From contig NZ_JAMKCQ010000001.1 of NCBI RefSeq assembly GCF_024169515.1, positions 1,984,001 through 2,048,000 on the forward strand: DNA of 64,000 bases, read 5' to 3'. A program made the position numbers and the translations under genes. The notes beneath the pieces were generated by a model. It made no database searches. It saw nothing but the letters and a program-made list of their open reading frames with translations, and was not told the origin of the DNA. Source of the DNA: Erwinia aphidicola (GTDB lineage: Bacteria; Pseudomonadota; Gammaproteobacteria; Enterobacterales; Enterobacteriaceae). Numbering within the stretch: the first letter of the stretch is position 1; each line of letters opens with the position of its first letter. Shown here piece by piece: positions 37,420 to 49,227 of the stretch.

Positions 37420-37597
37420 TATTGCCTCCTCATCAATCCCGTTGTCTGACTGCTATTTTGTCTGTAATGTGATTCAGGATACAGATGCAAAAAACACATT
37501 TAATTGACATACAGAATGGGCGGAACTGGCTCTGAATGGTGATTTTCGCCGCCATCTGTACTGGTTTCTGGCAAAGTGATGGGCGAGGTAGGATACG
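37420..37597. promoter_or_regulatory. Divergent yjiS-yjiR promoter region
   Basis: 178 bases between two divergent genes. TTGACA at 37504-37509 is a good -35-like hexamer without a clear -10 at the right distance. Repeated CTGTA/TACAG elements (near 37458, 37480, 37510 and 37556) could be regulator half-sites. MocR-type proteins often act on their own divergent promoter; that is inference here. Confidence 0.45.
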
Positions 37598-39070
37598 ATG
37601 ACGCGTTATCAACATCTGGCAGAACTGCTGGCCCAGCGTATTGAGCAGGGGTTGTATCAGTCGGGGGAGAGGCTGCCGTCGGTGCGGGCGCTAAGTGCCG
37701 AACACGGCGTCAGTATCAGCACCGTGCAGCAGGCTTACTACCTGCTGGAAGAAAAGCAGCTGATTACCCCGCAGCCGCGTTCCGGCTACTTCGTCACGCC
37801 GCGTAAGGCAGCACCGCCGTTGCCACCCATTACCCGTCCGGTACAGCGCCCGGTAGAGATTACCCAGTGGGATACCGTGATGGAGCTGCTTAATGCGCGG
37901 CTGGATAATGACGTTCTACAGTTAGGCAGCGGCACGCCAAATATCGACCCGCCAACGCTGAAGCCCCTGTGGAAAATCATCAGCCGCCTTGGGCAGCAGC
38001 AGGATCCGCGGCTGCTGAACTATGACAACCTGTATGGCGTGGCCGAGCTGCGTGAACAGATCGCCCGCCTGATGATTGACAGTGGCTGTCAGCTGGTGGC
38101 CGATGACGTGATTATCACCACCGGCTGTCATGAAGCACTGTCGGTTTCAATCCGTGCCATCTGTCAGGCTGGCGATATTGTTGCCGTTGAATCTCCGGCG
38201 TTTCACGGCACCATGCAAACTCTGCGCGGTTTCGGGATCCGCGCCATTGAGATCCCCACCGATTCCGTCAGCGGTATCAGCCTTGAAGCGCTGGAACTGG
38301 CCTTCGAGCAGTGGCCGATCAAAGCGGTAGTGGTGGTACCCAACTGCAATAATCCGCTGGGTTTTGTCATGCCAACCGCGCGTAAACAGGCGCTGCTGTC
38401 GCTGGCGCAGCGCTTCGATATCGCGATCATCGAAGATGATGTGTATGGCGAACTGGCGTTTGACTATCCCCGGCCAATGACCATCAAGTCGCTGGATACA
38501 GATGGCCGCGTGCTGCTGTGCAGCTCCTTTTCAAAAACGCTGGCACCCGGACTGCGGGTCGGCTGGGTCGTACCGGGGCGCTATTTCGACCGCGTACTGC
38601 ATATGAAATATATCAGCACCGGCTCGACCGCCACCCAGACGCAGATGGCAGTGGCGGCATTTATTCGTCAGGGCCATTACCAGCCGCATCTGCGGCGGAT
38701 GCGCAGTTTTTATCAGCGTAACCTGGAGACGTTTACCCGCCGGGTGCGGCACCATTTTCCCTGCGGGATCTGCGTGACGCGCCCGCAGGGCGGTTTTCTT
38801 ATCTGGGTAGAGCTGCCGGAACCCTTTGATGCCTGGCAACTCAATCAGGATCTGCGCGCTTCCGGCGTTCAGGTCGCGATTGGTTCACTGTTCTCGGCCT
38901 CCGGTAAATATCGAAACTGCCTGCGCCTCAGCTATGCCCAGGCTTTCAGTGAACAGATTGAAAAAGCGCTGGAGATACTCGGCGCAGCGGTTGAGCGGGC
39001 GATGCTAAGCTGCCTGCCGGCGATGGAGGTGAAGGAAGAGGGCAGGGTCAGCGAGAAGGAACACAGCTGA
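37598..39070 (+). CDS. yjiR: MocR-type regulator YjiR (GntR wHTH plus aminotransferase-like domain)
   Basis: A 490-residue protein with a GntR-type winged helix at residues 1-75 (GERLPSVRALSAEHGVSISTVQQAYYLL), a linker, and a fold-type I aminotransferase-like domain from about 100. The PLP-binding lysine is K313 in SSFSKTLAPGLRVGW; VVVPNCNNPLGFVMP and the conserved Asp of IIEDDVYGELAF complete the PLP site. It aligns throughout with E. coli YjiR but has about 20 extra C-terminal residues rich in Glu. The regulated genes are unknown; the divergent yjiS is the obvious first candidate. Confidence 0.92.
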   Translation: MTRYQHLAELLAQRIEQGLYQSGERLPSVRALSAEHGVSISTVQQAYYLLEEKQLITPQPRSGYFVTPRKAAPPLPPITRPVQRPVEITQWDTVMELLNARLDNDVLQLGSGTPNIDPPTLKPLWKIISRLGQQQDPRLLNYDNLYGVAELREQIARLMIDSGCQLVADDVIITTGCHEALSVSIRAICQAGDIVAVESPAFHGTMQTLRGFGIRAIEIPTDSVSGISLEALELAFEQWPIKAVVVVPNCNNPLGFVMPTARKQALLSLAQRFDIAIIEDDVYGELAFDYPRPMTIKSLDTDGRVLLCSSFSKTLAPGLRVGWVVPGRYFDRVLHMKYISTGSTATQTQMAVAAFIRQGHYQPHLRRMRSFYQRNLETFTRRVRHHFPCGICVTRPQGGFLIWVELPEPFDAWQLNQDLRASGVQVAIGSLFSASGKYRNCLRLSYAQAFSEQIEKALEILGAAVERAMLSCLPAMEVKEEGRVSEKEHS

Positions 39071-39078
39071 CCCTGGCG

Positions 39079-39105
39079 GGCGGCGTGAAGGCTGCCCACG
39101 CCGCC
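39079..39105. other. GC-rich hairpin after yjiR
   Basis: GGCGGCGTG and CACGCCGCC form a 9-bp perfect stem with a 9-base loop, 8 bases past the yjiR stop. There is no T-run, so it may act in mRNA stability or Rho-independent pausing rather than as a classical terminator. Confidence 0.4.
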
Positions 39106-39129
39106 ACTATAGCGTCCATCGCTCGGGTT

Positions 39130-39173
39130 AAAAGGCCGTGAATTCAAGGTTGCGTAACGTCTTCACGGCTTTT
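39130..39173. terminator. Possible terminator between yjiR and thiH
   Basis: AAAAGGCCGTGAA and TTCACGGCTTTT pair with a single bulge around a long loop of about 19 bases. A or T runs on both flanks could serve both convergent transcripts. The long loop lowers confidence. Confidence 0.45.
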
Positions 39174-39198
39174 CAACGCGGTTGCAGCGGGCGACATT

Positions 39199-40326
39199 TT
39201 ATTGCGTGGCGCGCCCCAAATATCCATCCCAGTCTTTCCAGACCGGCTGTAGCCCGGCACGCACCAGCGCTTCGGCCACCTGCTGCGCAGTGCGCGCATC
39301 ATGCGGGGCGAACTGCTCCAGCTCCGGTCGGTTATCGGCGTAGCCGCCCGGTTGCGTTTTTGAAAAGGCGCTGACGCTGTTGATCGCCAGCGGCACCACG
39401 CTGTCGCGAAACTGCGGGGATTCCCGCGTCGACAGCGAAAGCTCCACCTCCGGTGCGAACAGGCGGAACGCGCAAATCACCTGCACCAGCTGCGCTTCAT
39501 CCATCATCGACGCCGGTTCAATGCCGCCCGCGCACGGGCGCAGCCGCGGGAAGGAGATAGAGTAGCGCGTCTGCCAGTAGTGCTGCTGTAGCCACAGCAG
39601 ATGCTCCGCCAGCATAAAGCAGTCGGTGCGCCAGCTGTCCGACAGCCCAATCAGCGCGCCGAGGCCGATCTTGTCGATCCCCGCCCTGCCTAAACGATCC
39701 TGAGTCTCCAGCCGGTAGAAAAAGTCCTGTTTGTTACCCTTAAGATGATGCTGACTATAAACCGCCGGGTGGTAGGTTTCCTGATATACCAGTACCCCGT
39801 CAAGGCCCAGCGTTTTCAGCTCGGCATAGTCAGGCTCGTCCAGCGGTTGCACCTCCATCATCAGTGAACTGAAGCGCTGACGAATGGCGGGAAAGTGCTG
39901 GCGGAAATAGTCCATGCCGACTTTGGTCTGATGCTCGCCGGTGACCAGCAGCAGGTGATCGAAGCCCATGGCGCGGATCGCCTCGCACTCGCGGGCGATC
40001 TCTTCCCCGTTCAGCGTCTTGCGCTTGATGCGGTTGCTCATCGAGAAGCCGCAGTAGGTGCAGTCATTGGCGCACAGATTAGAGAGATAGAGCGGAACAT
40101 AGAAGCTGACGGTGTTGCCAAAACGCTGGCGCGTCAGGCGCTGGGCCTTCTGCGCCATCGGCTCAATATAGGCGGCAGCAGCGGGGGAGAGCAGCGCCAT
40201 CAGGTCTTCGCGGTTCATTTTGGCCGCGTTCAGAGCGCGTTCGACATCGGCGGCTTTTTTGCCGTTGATGCGCATGCGGATATCGTCCCAGTCGAGGGTT
40301 TCCCACTGCGATATAAAACTTTTCAT
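39199..40326 (-). CDS. thiH: 2-iminoacetate synthase ThiH
   Basis: A 375-residue radical SAM enzyme (E. coli 377) that cleaves tyrosine to p-cresol and dehydroglycine, which ThiG uses for the thiazole of thiamine. The cluster motif CxxxCxxC is seen in [19 protein letters not shown]. The C-terminal part [19 protein letters not shown] is conserved. The start overlaps the thiG stop by 4 bases. It is the last gene of thiCEFSGH. Use of ThiH rather than the glycine oxidase ThiO implies the oxygen-independent thiazole route. Confidence 0.97.
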   Translation of the reverse strand: MKSFISQWETLDWDDIRMRINGKKAADVERALNAAKMNREDLMALLSPAAAAYIEPMAQKAQRLTRQRFGNTVSFYVPLYLSNLCANDCTYCGFSMSNRIKRKTLNGEEIARECEAIRAMGFDHLLLVTGEHQTKVGMDYFRQHFPAIRQRFSSLMMEVQPLDEPDYAELKTLGLDGVLVYQETYHPAVYSQHHLKGNKQDFFYRLETQDRLGRAGIDKIGLGALIGLSDSWRTDCFMLAEHLLWLQQHYWQTRYSISFPRLRPCAGGIEPASMMDEAQLVQVICAFRLFAPEVELSLSTRESPQFRDSVVPLAINSVSAFSKTQPGGYADNRPELEQFAPHDARTAQQVAEALVRAGLQPVWKDWDGYLGRATQ

Positions 40327-41099
40327 GCGCCTGCTCCGGCTGAGAGAAACGCGGTCAGCGGGCTGCTGGCCACCGCCTGCGCCGCGATGCCGCCCAGGCC
40401 ACTGCGCCGCGCCAGATCACCGGCTTCTACCGCCAGCTTAAAGGCGCGCGCCATCTGCACCGGATCTTGTGCGACCGCAATGGCGGTATTCACCAGCACG
40501 GCATCCGCCCCCAGTTCCAGCGCTTCGCTGGCGTGGCTCGGCGCGCCAATTCCGGCATCAATCACCACTGGCACACTGGCCTGTTCAATGATGATGGCCA
40601 GGAAATCACGGCTTTTCAGCCCCATATTGCTACCAATCGGCGCGCCGAGCGGCATCACTGCCGCACAGCCCACCTCTTCGAGCCGCTTGCAGAGTACCGG
40701 GTCGGCACCGCAGTAGGGCAGCACCACAAAACCCTCTTTAACCAGCTGTTCCGCGGCCTTTAGCGTTTCAATCGGGTCCGGCAGCAGGTAGCGCACGTCG
40801 GGGTGGATCTCGAGCTTCAGCCAGTGTGTGCCCAGCGCCTCACGCGCCAGGCGGGCGGCAAAAATGGCCTCTTCAGCGGTTTTTGCCCCGGAGGTGTTCG
40901 GTAAAAGCTGCACACCGAGCTGCTGCAACGGCAGCAGAATGCCGTCATCGCCGCCGCGCAGGTCTATCCGCTTCATTGCCATCGTAACCAGCTGCGAGCC
41001 GGAAGCGCGGATCGCTTCCAGCATCAGCGCCGGGCTGGCAAACTTTCCGGTGCCGGTGAACAGGCGTGATGAGAACGTTTTATCTGCGATCTGTAACAT
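40323..41099 (-). CDS. thiG: Thiazole synthase ThiG
   Basis: A 258-residue TIM-barrel enzyme (E. coli 256) that joins deoxyxylulose phosphate, dehydroglycine and sulphur from ThiS thiocarboxylate to form the thiazole phosphate. Motifs are LFTGTGKF, the Lys-bearing [11 protein letters not shown], and the phosphate-binding [13 protein letters not shown] and [10 protein letters not shown]. The start at 41099 ([11 protein letters not shown]) matches E. coli; an upstream in-frame extension would overlap thiS. It begins 1 base after the thiS stop and overlaps thiH. Confidence 0.97.
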   Translation of the reverse strand: MLQIADKTFSSRLFTGTGKFASPALMLEAIRASGSQLVTMAMKRIDLRGGDDGILLPLQQLGVQLLPNTSGAKTAEEAIFAARLAREALGTHWLKLEIHPDVRYLLPDPIETLKAAEQLVKEGFVVLPYCGADPVLCKRLEEVGCAAVMPLGAPIGSNMGLKSRDFLAIIIEQASVPVVIDAGIGAPSHASEALELGADAVLVNTAIAVAQDPVQMARAFKLAVEAGDLARRSGLGGIAAQAVASSPLTAFLSAGAGA

Positions 41100-41100
41100 A

Positions 41101-41301
41101 TTAACCTCCGGCGATGGCCTGAAAAATAACCAGTTCATCGCCCTCCTGTAAGCGGACGAGCGGCCAGCGTTCGCGTGGCACGATAGCCTGATTCAGCGCC
41201 AGCGCGGTGCCGGGCTGGTGGCGCTGCAGCTGTTGCAGCAGGTCGTTCAGCGTTTCATCGCCACCCAGCGTCACGCTTTCATCATTGACAATCACCTTCA
41301 T
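41101..41301 (-). CDS. thiS: Sulphur carrier protein ThiS
   Basis: A 66-residue ubiquitin-like protein ending in the required Gly-Gly (FQAIAGG), which ThiF adenylates and which then carries the thiocarboxylate to ThiG. Length equals E. coli ThiS. The start at 41301 ([10 protein letters not shown]) fits the family; five extra upstream codons would be the alternative. The start lies inside the thiF stop region (4-base overlap), and the thiG ribosome-binding site lies over its C-terminus. Confidence 0.96.
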   Translation of the reverse strand: MKVIVNDESVTLGGDETLNDLLQQLQRHQPGTALALNQAIVPRERWPLVRLQEGDELVIFQAIAGG

Positions 41302-42039
41302 GCTGCGACCCCGCATACCGGGCAGCCAGAGCTGCGCGTCAGTGAGAGGGTGCGCCAGGTCTGCTGGCGGCCATCAAACAGGCGCAGCTTGCCGTCGAGC
41401 GGTGAGGCTTCCCCGGCCAGCATCTTCAGGGCTTCCAGCGCCTGTAGCGTGCCGATGGTGCCAACCACCGGGCCAAGCACCCCAGCGGTGCGGCAGTTGC
41501 GCTGCGGTTCGCTGTCATCCGGCCACAGGCAGCGGTAGCAACCGTGGGCAAACGGCGGCGTCAGGACCAGCAGTTGACCGCCAAAGCCAACCGCGCTGCC
41601 GCTGATCAGCGGCGTATTGCTGGCAATACAGGCGGCATTCACCGCATGGCGGGTTGGCATGTTGTCGCTGCAGTCGAGCACCAGATCAACGCTGCTCATT
41701 AGCGCCGCCAGCGAGTCGGCATCCAGCCGCTGGCTGAGGGCAATCGCCTCTATCTGCGGATTCAGCGCCAGCAGGTGATTTTTCGCCAGCTCCGCCTTTG
41801 GCTGCCCGGTTTCGCTGCTGCGGTAGAGGATCTGGCGCTGCAGGTTACTTATGTGCAGCTGGTCATCATCGGCCAGTAGCAGCTTGCCGACGCCTGCTGC
41901 CGCCAGATAGAGTGCGGCGGGAGCACCCAGCCCGCCGAGACCGACAATCAGCACGCTGGCTGCCTGGAGCTTCTCTTGGGCATCCAGCCCAAACTCTTCC
42001 AGCAGCAGCTGGCGGCTATAGCGCAAAAAATCCTGGTCG

Positions 42040-42047
<8 letters not shown>
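41298..42047 (-). CDS. thiF: ThiS adenylyltransferase ThiF
   Basis: A 249-residue E1-like enzyme (E. coli 251) that adenylates the ThiS C-terminus for sulphur transfer. The nucleotide-binding [19 protein letters not shown], the Arg-bearing NLQRQILY and [13 protein letters not shown] are visible. Zinc-binding CYRCLW in the middle and CPVCG at the end supply four cysteines. The start at 42047 ([20 protein letters not shown]) matches E. coli and overlaps the thiE stop by 8 bases; a longer in-frame extension lies wholly within thiE and is rejected. Confidence 0.97.
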
Positions 42048-44708
<2,661 letters not shown>

Positions 44709-44710
44709 TT

Positions 44711-44796
44711 ACTCTTGTTCCCTTCGCAGGTACTAACCTGATCAGGTTCCGCGGATCCCGAATTAACGGTCTCAGCCCCGTAGGGCACTCCGACAA
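44711..44796 (-). promoter_or_regulatory. TPP riboswitch upstream of thiC
   Basis: On the reverse strand the aptamer signatures appear in order: GGAGTGCCC, GGGGCTGAGA, GAACCTGATCAGGTTAGTACCTGCG and AAGGGAA. This is the THI element that binds thiamine pyrophosphate. About 95 bases separate it from the thiC ATG, room for an expression platform that sequesters the ribosome-binding site or attenuates transcription. Control of the whole thiCEFSGH operon is expected. Confidence 0.95.
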
Positions 44797-44858
44797 GATA
44801 TCGATTGGTTTTCTGGTTACTACGCCAGAATTACCAATCTCGAATTGACAATACGCAG

Positions 44859-44878
44859 GGGCGAGGCATGCCTCGCCC
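44859..44878. repeat. 20-bp perfect palindrome between rsd and the TPP element
   Basis: GGGCGAGGCATGCCTCGCCC is a perfect 20-bp inverted repeat without a spacer. It lies upstream of the thiC leader and next to a terminator-like hairpin. It may be a protein-binding site or form an RNA hairpin. Confidence 0.7.
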
Positions 44879-44881
44879 TAA

Positions 44882-44907
44882 CCCCTCAAGCATAAAGGGG
44901 CTTTTTG
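44882..44907. terminator. Terminator-like hairpin between rsd and thiC
   Basis: ACCCCT and AAGGGG-type arms flank CAAGCATA, followed on the forward strand by CTTTTTGC. On the reverse strand, the direction of rsd, the flank is TTAGGG, which is a poor T-run. No forward-strand gene reads into it, so its purpose is unclear. Confidence 0.5.
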
Positions 44908-44940
44908 CAAACTACAAGAGGATCACATTCTGATAACGTT

Positions 44941-45447
44941 TCAGGCAGGGCGTGCAAGGGAAGATTGATTGGCAGCAGGTTGAATATCAGAGCCTTTTTC
45001 TAAAGCCAGTTTGATGAATTTATCCTCCAGCGTAAATCGCGCCTCCAGGGCTTCACCAACGGTAGAGAGGGCTTGCTGAAATTCCAGGCAGTTATCATGG
45101 TCGATAGCCGTTTCCAGATACGAGTCATAAACCTTCATGATCTGTTCGGTATTCGCCTGGAGTGATGGGTAGATCAGCGCGGCTTTTGCCAGCTGCTCGG
45201 TCCCATCCATCTCTTGAATAAAACGTTCATAAACGGTGAAATGCCCGGTGGAGAGGTAATCCACAAGGTTCTGGCAAAAGGTATCCAGCGCATTTTCATC
45301 AAGCGTAGTCATCGATTCCTTGTTAGGCTTGATGCCAACCATCTGGTAATACGCGACCAGCAACTGCTTACGCGCGTGCAGACAAAAATCGACCAGTTCA
45401 CTGCAACCGCCGACGCGCGCGGTGAGATTTTCTAACTGGTTAAGCAT
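44941..45447 (-). CDS. rsd: Regulator of sigma D, Rsd
   Basis: A 168-residue helical protein (E. coli 158) that binds the housekeeping sigma-70 and favours alternative sigma factors in stationary phase; in E. coli it also stimulates SpoT with unphosphorylated HPr. The core is conserved: LLVAYYQMVGIKPNKES, CQNLVDYLSTGHFTVYERF, and SYLETAIDHDNCLEFQQALSTVGEALEARFTLED. The C-terminal 10-15 residues are longer than in K-12. ATG 45447 (MLNQLENLTARV) follows GGAG; a TTG two codons upstream is rejected. It is divergent from nudC. Confidence 0.95.
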   Translation of the reverse strand: MLNQLENLTARVGGCSELVDFCLHARKQLLVAYYQMVGIKPNKESMTTLDENALDTFCQNLVDYLSTGHFTVYERFIQEMDGTEQLAKAALIYPSLQANTEQIMKVYDSYLETAIDHDNCLEFQQALSTVGEALEARFTLEDKFIKLALEKGSDIQPAANQSSLARPA

Positions 45448-45519
45448 GTTCAACTCCGTGAGTGTTATTTTTAACGTCTGACCTCAATCCAGTTTAAAAC
45501 TGAGGATGATGAAAAATTT

Positions 45520-46296
45520 ATGGAACGTGAAATTTTAAGCGTAGACGCTGGCTGGTGGATTGTCAGCCAGGAACACAAAATTTGGTTACCAAAAGGCGAA
45601 TTACCGTACGGTGGGGCCGTTGAACGGGACCTTGTGGGATCGACAGGATCGATAATTGGTGAGTGGCAGGGTGAACCGGTATGGCTGATCCGTGCCACCC
45701 GACCGCAGGAGATGGGATCGTTACGTCAGCTGCTGGAGCAGGAGAGTGGCCTGTTCCAACTCGTCGGGCGCGGTATTCAGCTGGCGGAGTTTTACCGCTC
45801 GCACCGCTGGTGCGGCTACTGCGGCCATGAAATGCACCACAGCAAAACAGAGTGGGCCTGCCTGTGCAGCCACTGTCGCCAACGCTACTATCCGCAGATT
45901 GCGCCGTGCATCATCGTGGCAATCCGCCGTGGCGAAGAGATCCTGCTGGCGCAACATACCCGCCATCGTAACGGCATCTATACCGTGCTGGCCGGATTTG
46001 TCGAAGTGGGGGAAACCCTGGAGCAGACCGTGGCGCGTGAAGTGATGGAAGAGAGCGGGATCAAAGTGAAAAACCTGCGCTATGTCTCCTCCCAGCCCTG
46101 GCCGTTCCCGCAGTCGCTGATGATGGCGTTTATGGCCGACTACGACAGCGGGGAGATAGTCATCGACCCGAAAGAGCTGCTCGACGCGGGCTGGTATCGC
46201 TTTGATGCGCTGCCACAGCTGCCGCCGGCAGGTACCGTGGCACGCCGCCTGATCGAAGATACCGTCGCCCTGTGCCGGGCAGAAGCAGAATCCTGA
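45520..46296 (+). CDS. nudC: NAD-capped RNA hydrolase / NADH pyrophosphatase NudC
   Basis: A 258-residue Nudix hydrolase (E. coli 257) that removes NAD caps from RNA 5' ends and hydrolyses NADH to NMNH and AMP. The zinc ribbon CGYCGHEM ... CLCSHC lies near residues 100-120. The Nudix box is [23 protein letters not shown] (split here: [15 protein letters not shown] then EVMEESGI), near residues 165-187, followed by the NudC motif [14 protein letters not shown] 45520 is the first good start; it lies 72 bases from the divergent rsd. Confidence 0.96.
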   Translation: MEREILSVDAGWWIVSQEHKIWLPKGELPYGGAVERDLVGSTGSIIGEWQGEPVWLIRATRPQEMGSLRQLLEQESGLFQLVGRGIQLAEFYRSHRWCGYCGHEMHHSKTEWACLCSHCRQRYYPQIAPCIIVAIRRGEEILLAQHTRHRNGIYTVLAGFVEVGETLEQTVAREVMEESGIKVKNLRYVSSQPWPFPQSLMMAFMADYDSGEIVIDPKELLDAGWYRFDALPQLPPAGTVARRLIEDTVALCRAEAES

Positions 46297-46516
46297 TCGC
46301 CCCGTTGCTTTATTTCTGCAATAAATTCAAATATTATCGGGCTCAAGGATGAGCCTGCAAATAAATAAGAAAAATCTATAATTAAAAGCGGTTAAACAAT
46401 ACCGCCTCACGTTATTGGAGTTTTTTATTTTTGTTGGTTTATTTTTTCCAGAAAGGACGTGAATTGTGACGCGGCGATTATTCCGCTGAAGATTAACACG
46501 TGCCGGGAGCATAAGG
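46297..46516. other. nudC-bactofilin intergenic region
   Basis: 220 bases that are clearly richer in A and T than the flanking genes, with runs such as GTTTTTTATTTTTGTTGG. GGCTCAAGGATGAGCC near 46340-46356 forms a short hairpin without a T-run. The AT-rich composition suggests a promoter subject to H-NS-type silencing, but this is inference. No gene was recognised. Confidence 0.45.
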
Positions 46517-47269
46517 ATGATGTGTGGGAAAACAGACTGTATTATCAGGTCAGACATGAAAAAAAATTGGCCGCTGTGGGGGATTTGGATCTTCTGGGGA
46601 TGTGCGATCGTCGCCTTTGCGCTGTCTCAGAAAAGAATCATGTACCTCCTGGCTATCGCCGCAGGACTCTGTATTTTATTTTTATTTATCTTATCTTTGC
46701 ACAAAAAAAGGATGGTTGCTCACGTGCTTAATTTCTCCAAAAAAGACCGCGATGCAGGCGTAGGTAAAAATGCTCCTGCCCTGAATACTGAACCCGCCAA
46801 AGCCGCTACTAGTGAACGTCATGACGACCTGATGATTAAAGAAACGACTATTTCACTCGGCTCGGTATTGCGGGGGGAAATAACCAATGAAAATAATATT
46901 ACGGTTAATGGTACGGTCGAAGGAAACATTACCAGCCAGAAAATCACGCAGATTGGTAAAGAGGGAAGCGTTGTCGGCACGGTGAAATCCGCAAAGCTCG
47001 TCATTAACGGTTTACTTAAGGGGAGCTGCCACGCGGGAAGCGTCACTATTATGTCCCGTGGCCGGGTAGAGGGGGAGATCTACACGAACGAGCTGGCTAT
47101 TGAAAAAGGGGGGGCCTTTATTGGTATGTCTCATCAGGTTGAAGATGAGATGGCACTAGCCAATAAGAGAGAGAAAAGGCCGACTGAGGCCAGCCATAAA
47201 GCCCCTGCTGCGCTGGCTGCCGTTGAAGATAATCCTCTGAGCTCCCAGGCGTTAACCCTCACAAAGTAA
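46517..47269 (+). CDS. Membrane-anchored bactofilin (CcmA-like)
   Basis: A 250-residue protein with two hydrophobic segments near the N-terminus (WPLWGIWIFWGCAIVAFAL, and IMYLLAIAAGLCILFLFIL) and a bactofilin (polymer-forming cytoskeletal) domain from about residue 103 to 205. The domain shows the repeated beta-helix pattern: GEITNENNITVNGTVEGNI, GSVVGTVKSAKLVINGLLKG, GSVTIMSRGRVEGEIYTNEL. The rest is a polar tail. Bactofilins form unpolymerised-nucleotide-free filaments that scaffold cell-wall or envelope enzymes; Proteus CcmA affects cell shape. The start at 46517 has GGGAG seven bases upstream; ATG 46556 (MKKNWPLW) is a real alternative. K-12 has no gene here. Confidence 0.88.
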   Translation: MMCGKTDCIIRSDMKKNWPLWGIWIFWGCAIVAFALSQKRIMYLLAIAAGLCILFLFILSLHKKRMVAHVLNFSKKDRDAGVGKNAPALNTEPAKAATSERHDDLMIKETTISLGSVLRGEITNENNITVNGTVEGNITSQKITQIGKEGSVVGTVKSAKLVINGLLKGSCHAGSVTIMSRGRVEGEIYTNELAIEKGGAFIGMSHQVEDEMALANKREKRPTEASHKAPAALAAVEDNPLSSQALTLTK

Positions 47270-47408
47270 GCTCGACCCTTTGGCTGCACCAGGATTGCAC
47301 GACTACAGTAGGGGGGAGGCTCTCTTTGCGGTGCATTTTACTGCGCAGCCTCACGGTCAATTCCAGTAAATGTTACACTACAGGCATGACTGGAGAGAGA
47401 GCCTTAAG

Positions 47409-48476
47409 ATGAGCGAATTGAAGAACGATCGTTACCTGCGCGCCCTGCTGCGCCAGCCGGTTGATGTGACCCCGGTGTGGATGATGCGCCAGGCCGGCCG
47501 TTATTTGCCGGAATATAAAGCCACGCGTGCCGTGGCCGGTGACTTTATGTCGCTGTGCAAAAATGCCGAACTGGCCTGCGAAGTCACGCTGCAGCCCCTG
47601 CGCCGCTACGCGCTGGATGCGGCGATCCTGTTCTCCGATATCCTGACGATCCCCGATGCGATGGGCCTGGGGCTGTATTTCGAAGCGGGCGAAGGTCCAC
47701 GCTTCTCTAACCCGATTACCTGCCGTGCCGACGTAGAAAAGCTGCCCATTCCCGATCCTGAGCAGGAGCTGGGTTACGTAATGAACGCGGTGCGCACCAT
47801 TCGTAAAAACCTCAACGGCGAAGTGCCGCTGATCGGTTTCTCCGGTAGCCCGTGGACGCTGGCGACCTATATGGTTGAAGGCGGCAGTAGTAAGGCTTTC
47901 ACCAAGCTGAAAAAGATGATGTACGCCGAACCCGAAACCCTGCATCTGATGCTGGATAAGCTGGCGGACAGCGTCACCCAGTATCTCAATGCGCAGATCC
48001 GTGCCGGTGCACAGTCGGTGATGATTTTTGACACCTGGGGCGGCGTGCTGACCGGGCGCGATTATCTGGAGTTCTCACTTCACTACATGCACAAAATCGT
48101 CGATGGTCTGCTGCACGAGAACGAAGGCCGGCGCGTGCCGGTAACGCTGTTCACCAAAGGGGGGGGACAGTGGCTGGAAGCCATGGCAGCGACAGGGTGT
48201 GATGCGCTGGGTCTTGACTGGACCACCGACATTGCCGATGCACGTCGCCGCGTAGGCCATAAAGTGGCGCTGCAGGGCAATATGGACCCCTCCATGCTTT
48301 ACGCATCGCCAGCACGTATCGAACAGGAAGTGGCGGGTATTCTTGAAGGCTTTGGCGAGGGTACCGGCCATGTCTTCAATCTGGGCCACGGCATTCATCA
48401 GGATGTTCCACCCGAAAACGCAGGTGTGTTTGTTGAAGCGGTGCATAAGCTTTCGCGCCCTTACCACCTCGGGTAA
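47409..48476 (+). CDS. hemE: Uroporphyrinogen decarboxylase HemE
   Basis: A 355-residue cofactor-free enzyme (E. coli 354) that converts uroporphyrinogen III to coproporphyrinogen III in haem synthesis. The N-terminal signature [16 protein letters not shown] and the Asp of [17 protein letters not shown] are present, as is [17 protein letters not shown]. The start at 47409 ([16 protein letters not shown]) matches E. coli; 13 upstream in-frame codons are not conserved. nfi follows after 20 bases and is likely co-transcribed, as in E. coli. Confidence 0.97.
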   Translation: MSELKNDRYLRALLRQPVDVTPVWMMRQAGRYLPEYKATRAVAGDFMSLCKNAELACEVTLQPLRRYALDAAILFSDILTIPDAMGLGLYFEAGEGPRFSNPITCRADVEKLPIPDPEQELGYVMNAVRTIRKNLNGEVPLIGFSGSPWTLATYMVEGGSSKAFTKLKKMMYAEPETLHLMLDKLADSVTQYLNAQIRAGAQSVMIFDTWGGVLTGRDYLEFSLHYMHKIVDGLLHENEGRRVPVTLFTKGGGQWLEAMAATGCDALGLDWTTDIADARRRVGHKVALQGNMDPSMLYASPARIEQEVAGILEGFGEGTGHVFNLGHGIHQDVPPENAGVFVEAVHKLSRPYHLG

Positions 48477-48496
48477 ATCAGCCAGGGGGAGGAACT

Positions 48497-49162
48497 ATGG
48501 ATATCGCAGCACTACGTGACCAGCAGCAGCAATGCGCCGCTGAGGTGATTGTCCGGGATGATTTTGACGTGATGCCGCCGCGCCTGATTGGCGGGGCAGA
48601 TGTCGGATTTGAACAGGGCGGTGAAGTGACGCGTGCCGCGCTGACGATCCTCGAATATCCCTCAATGCAGGTCATTGAGCATCGGGTGGCGCGTATTGCC
48701 ACTACCATGCCCTATATTCCCGGCTTCCTCTCCTTCCGTGAAATGCCCGCACTACAGGCCGCCTGGCAGCTGCTGGAGCACCATCCTGACCTGCTGCTGG
48801 TGGACGGTCACGGCATTGCCCATCCGCGCCGCCTCGGCGTTGCCAGCCATTTTGGCCTGCTGGTGGATGTCCCCACCATCGGCGTGGCGAAAAAGCGCCT
48901 GTGCGGGAAGTTTACACCGCCCGGTGCTGCGCCAGGCAGCGTGGAACCCCTGATTGATAAAGAGCAGCAGCTTGGCTGGGTGCTGCGCAGTAAGCTGCGC
49001 TGTAATCCGCTGTTTATCTCTCCCGCGCATCGCGTCAGTCAGGCCACTGCGCTGCAGTGGGTGCAGAACTGCCTGCGCGGTTATCGCCTGCCGGAACCCA
49101 CGCGCTGGGCGGACGCTATCGCCTCCCGGCGCCCGGCATTCAGCAAACTCTCCGCAGATTAG
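48497..49162 (+). CDS. nfi: Endonuclease V (deoxyinosine 3' endonuclease)
   Basis: A 221-residue repair nuclease (E. coli 223) that nicks DNA one phosphodiester 3' of hypoxanthine and some other lesions. The metal-binding acidic residues lie in [25 protein letters not shown] and [15 protein letters not shown]; the lesion-recognition PYIPG wedge is intact. ATG 48497 follows GGGGAGGAAC. It sits in the hemE-nfi-yjaG-hupA order known from E. coli. Confidence 0.96.
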   Translation: MDIAALRDQQQQCAAEVIVRDDFDVMPPRLIGGADVGFEQGGEVTRAALTILEYPSMQVIEHRVARIATTMPYIPGFLSFREMPALQAAWQLLEHHPDLLLVDGHGIAHPRRLGVASHFGLLVDVPTIGVAKKRLCGKFTPPGAAPGSVEPLIDKEQQLGWVLRSKLRCNPLFISPAHRVSQATALQWVQNCLRGYRLPEPTRWADAIASRRPAFSKLSAD

Positions 49163-49227
49163 CATTCGTGCTGCCCAGTGGCTTTTCAGGTACACTGCGG
49201 CAAGCGCATTAATTCTGAGATCCCGAT

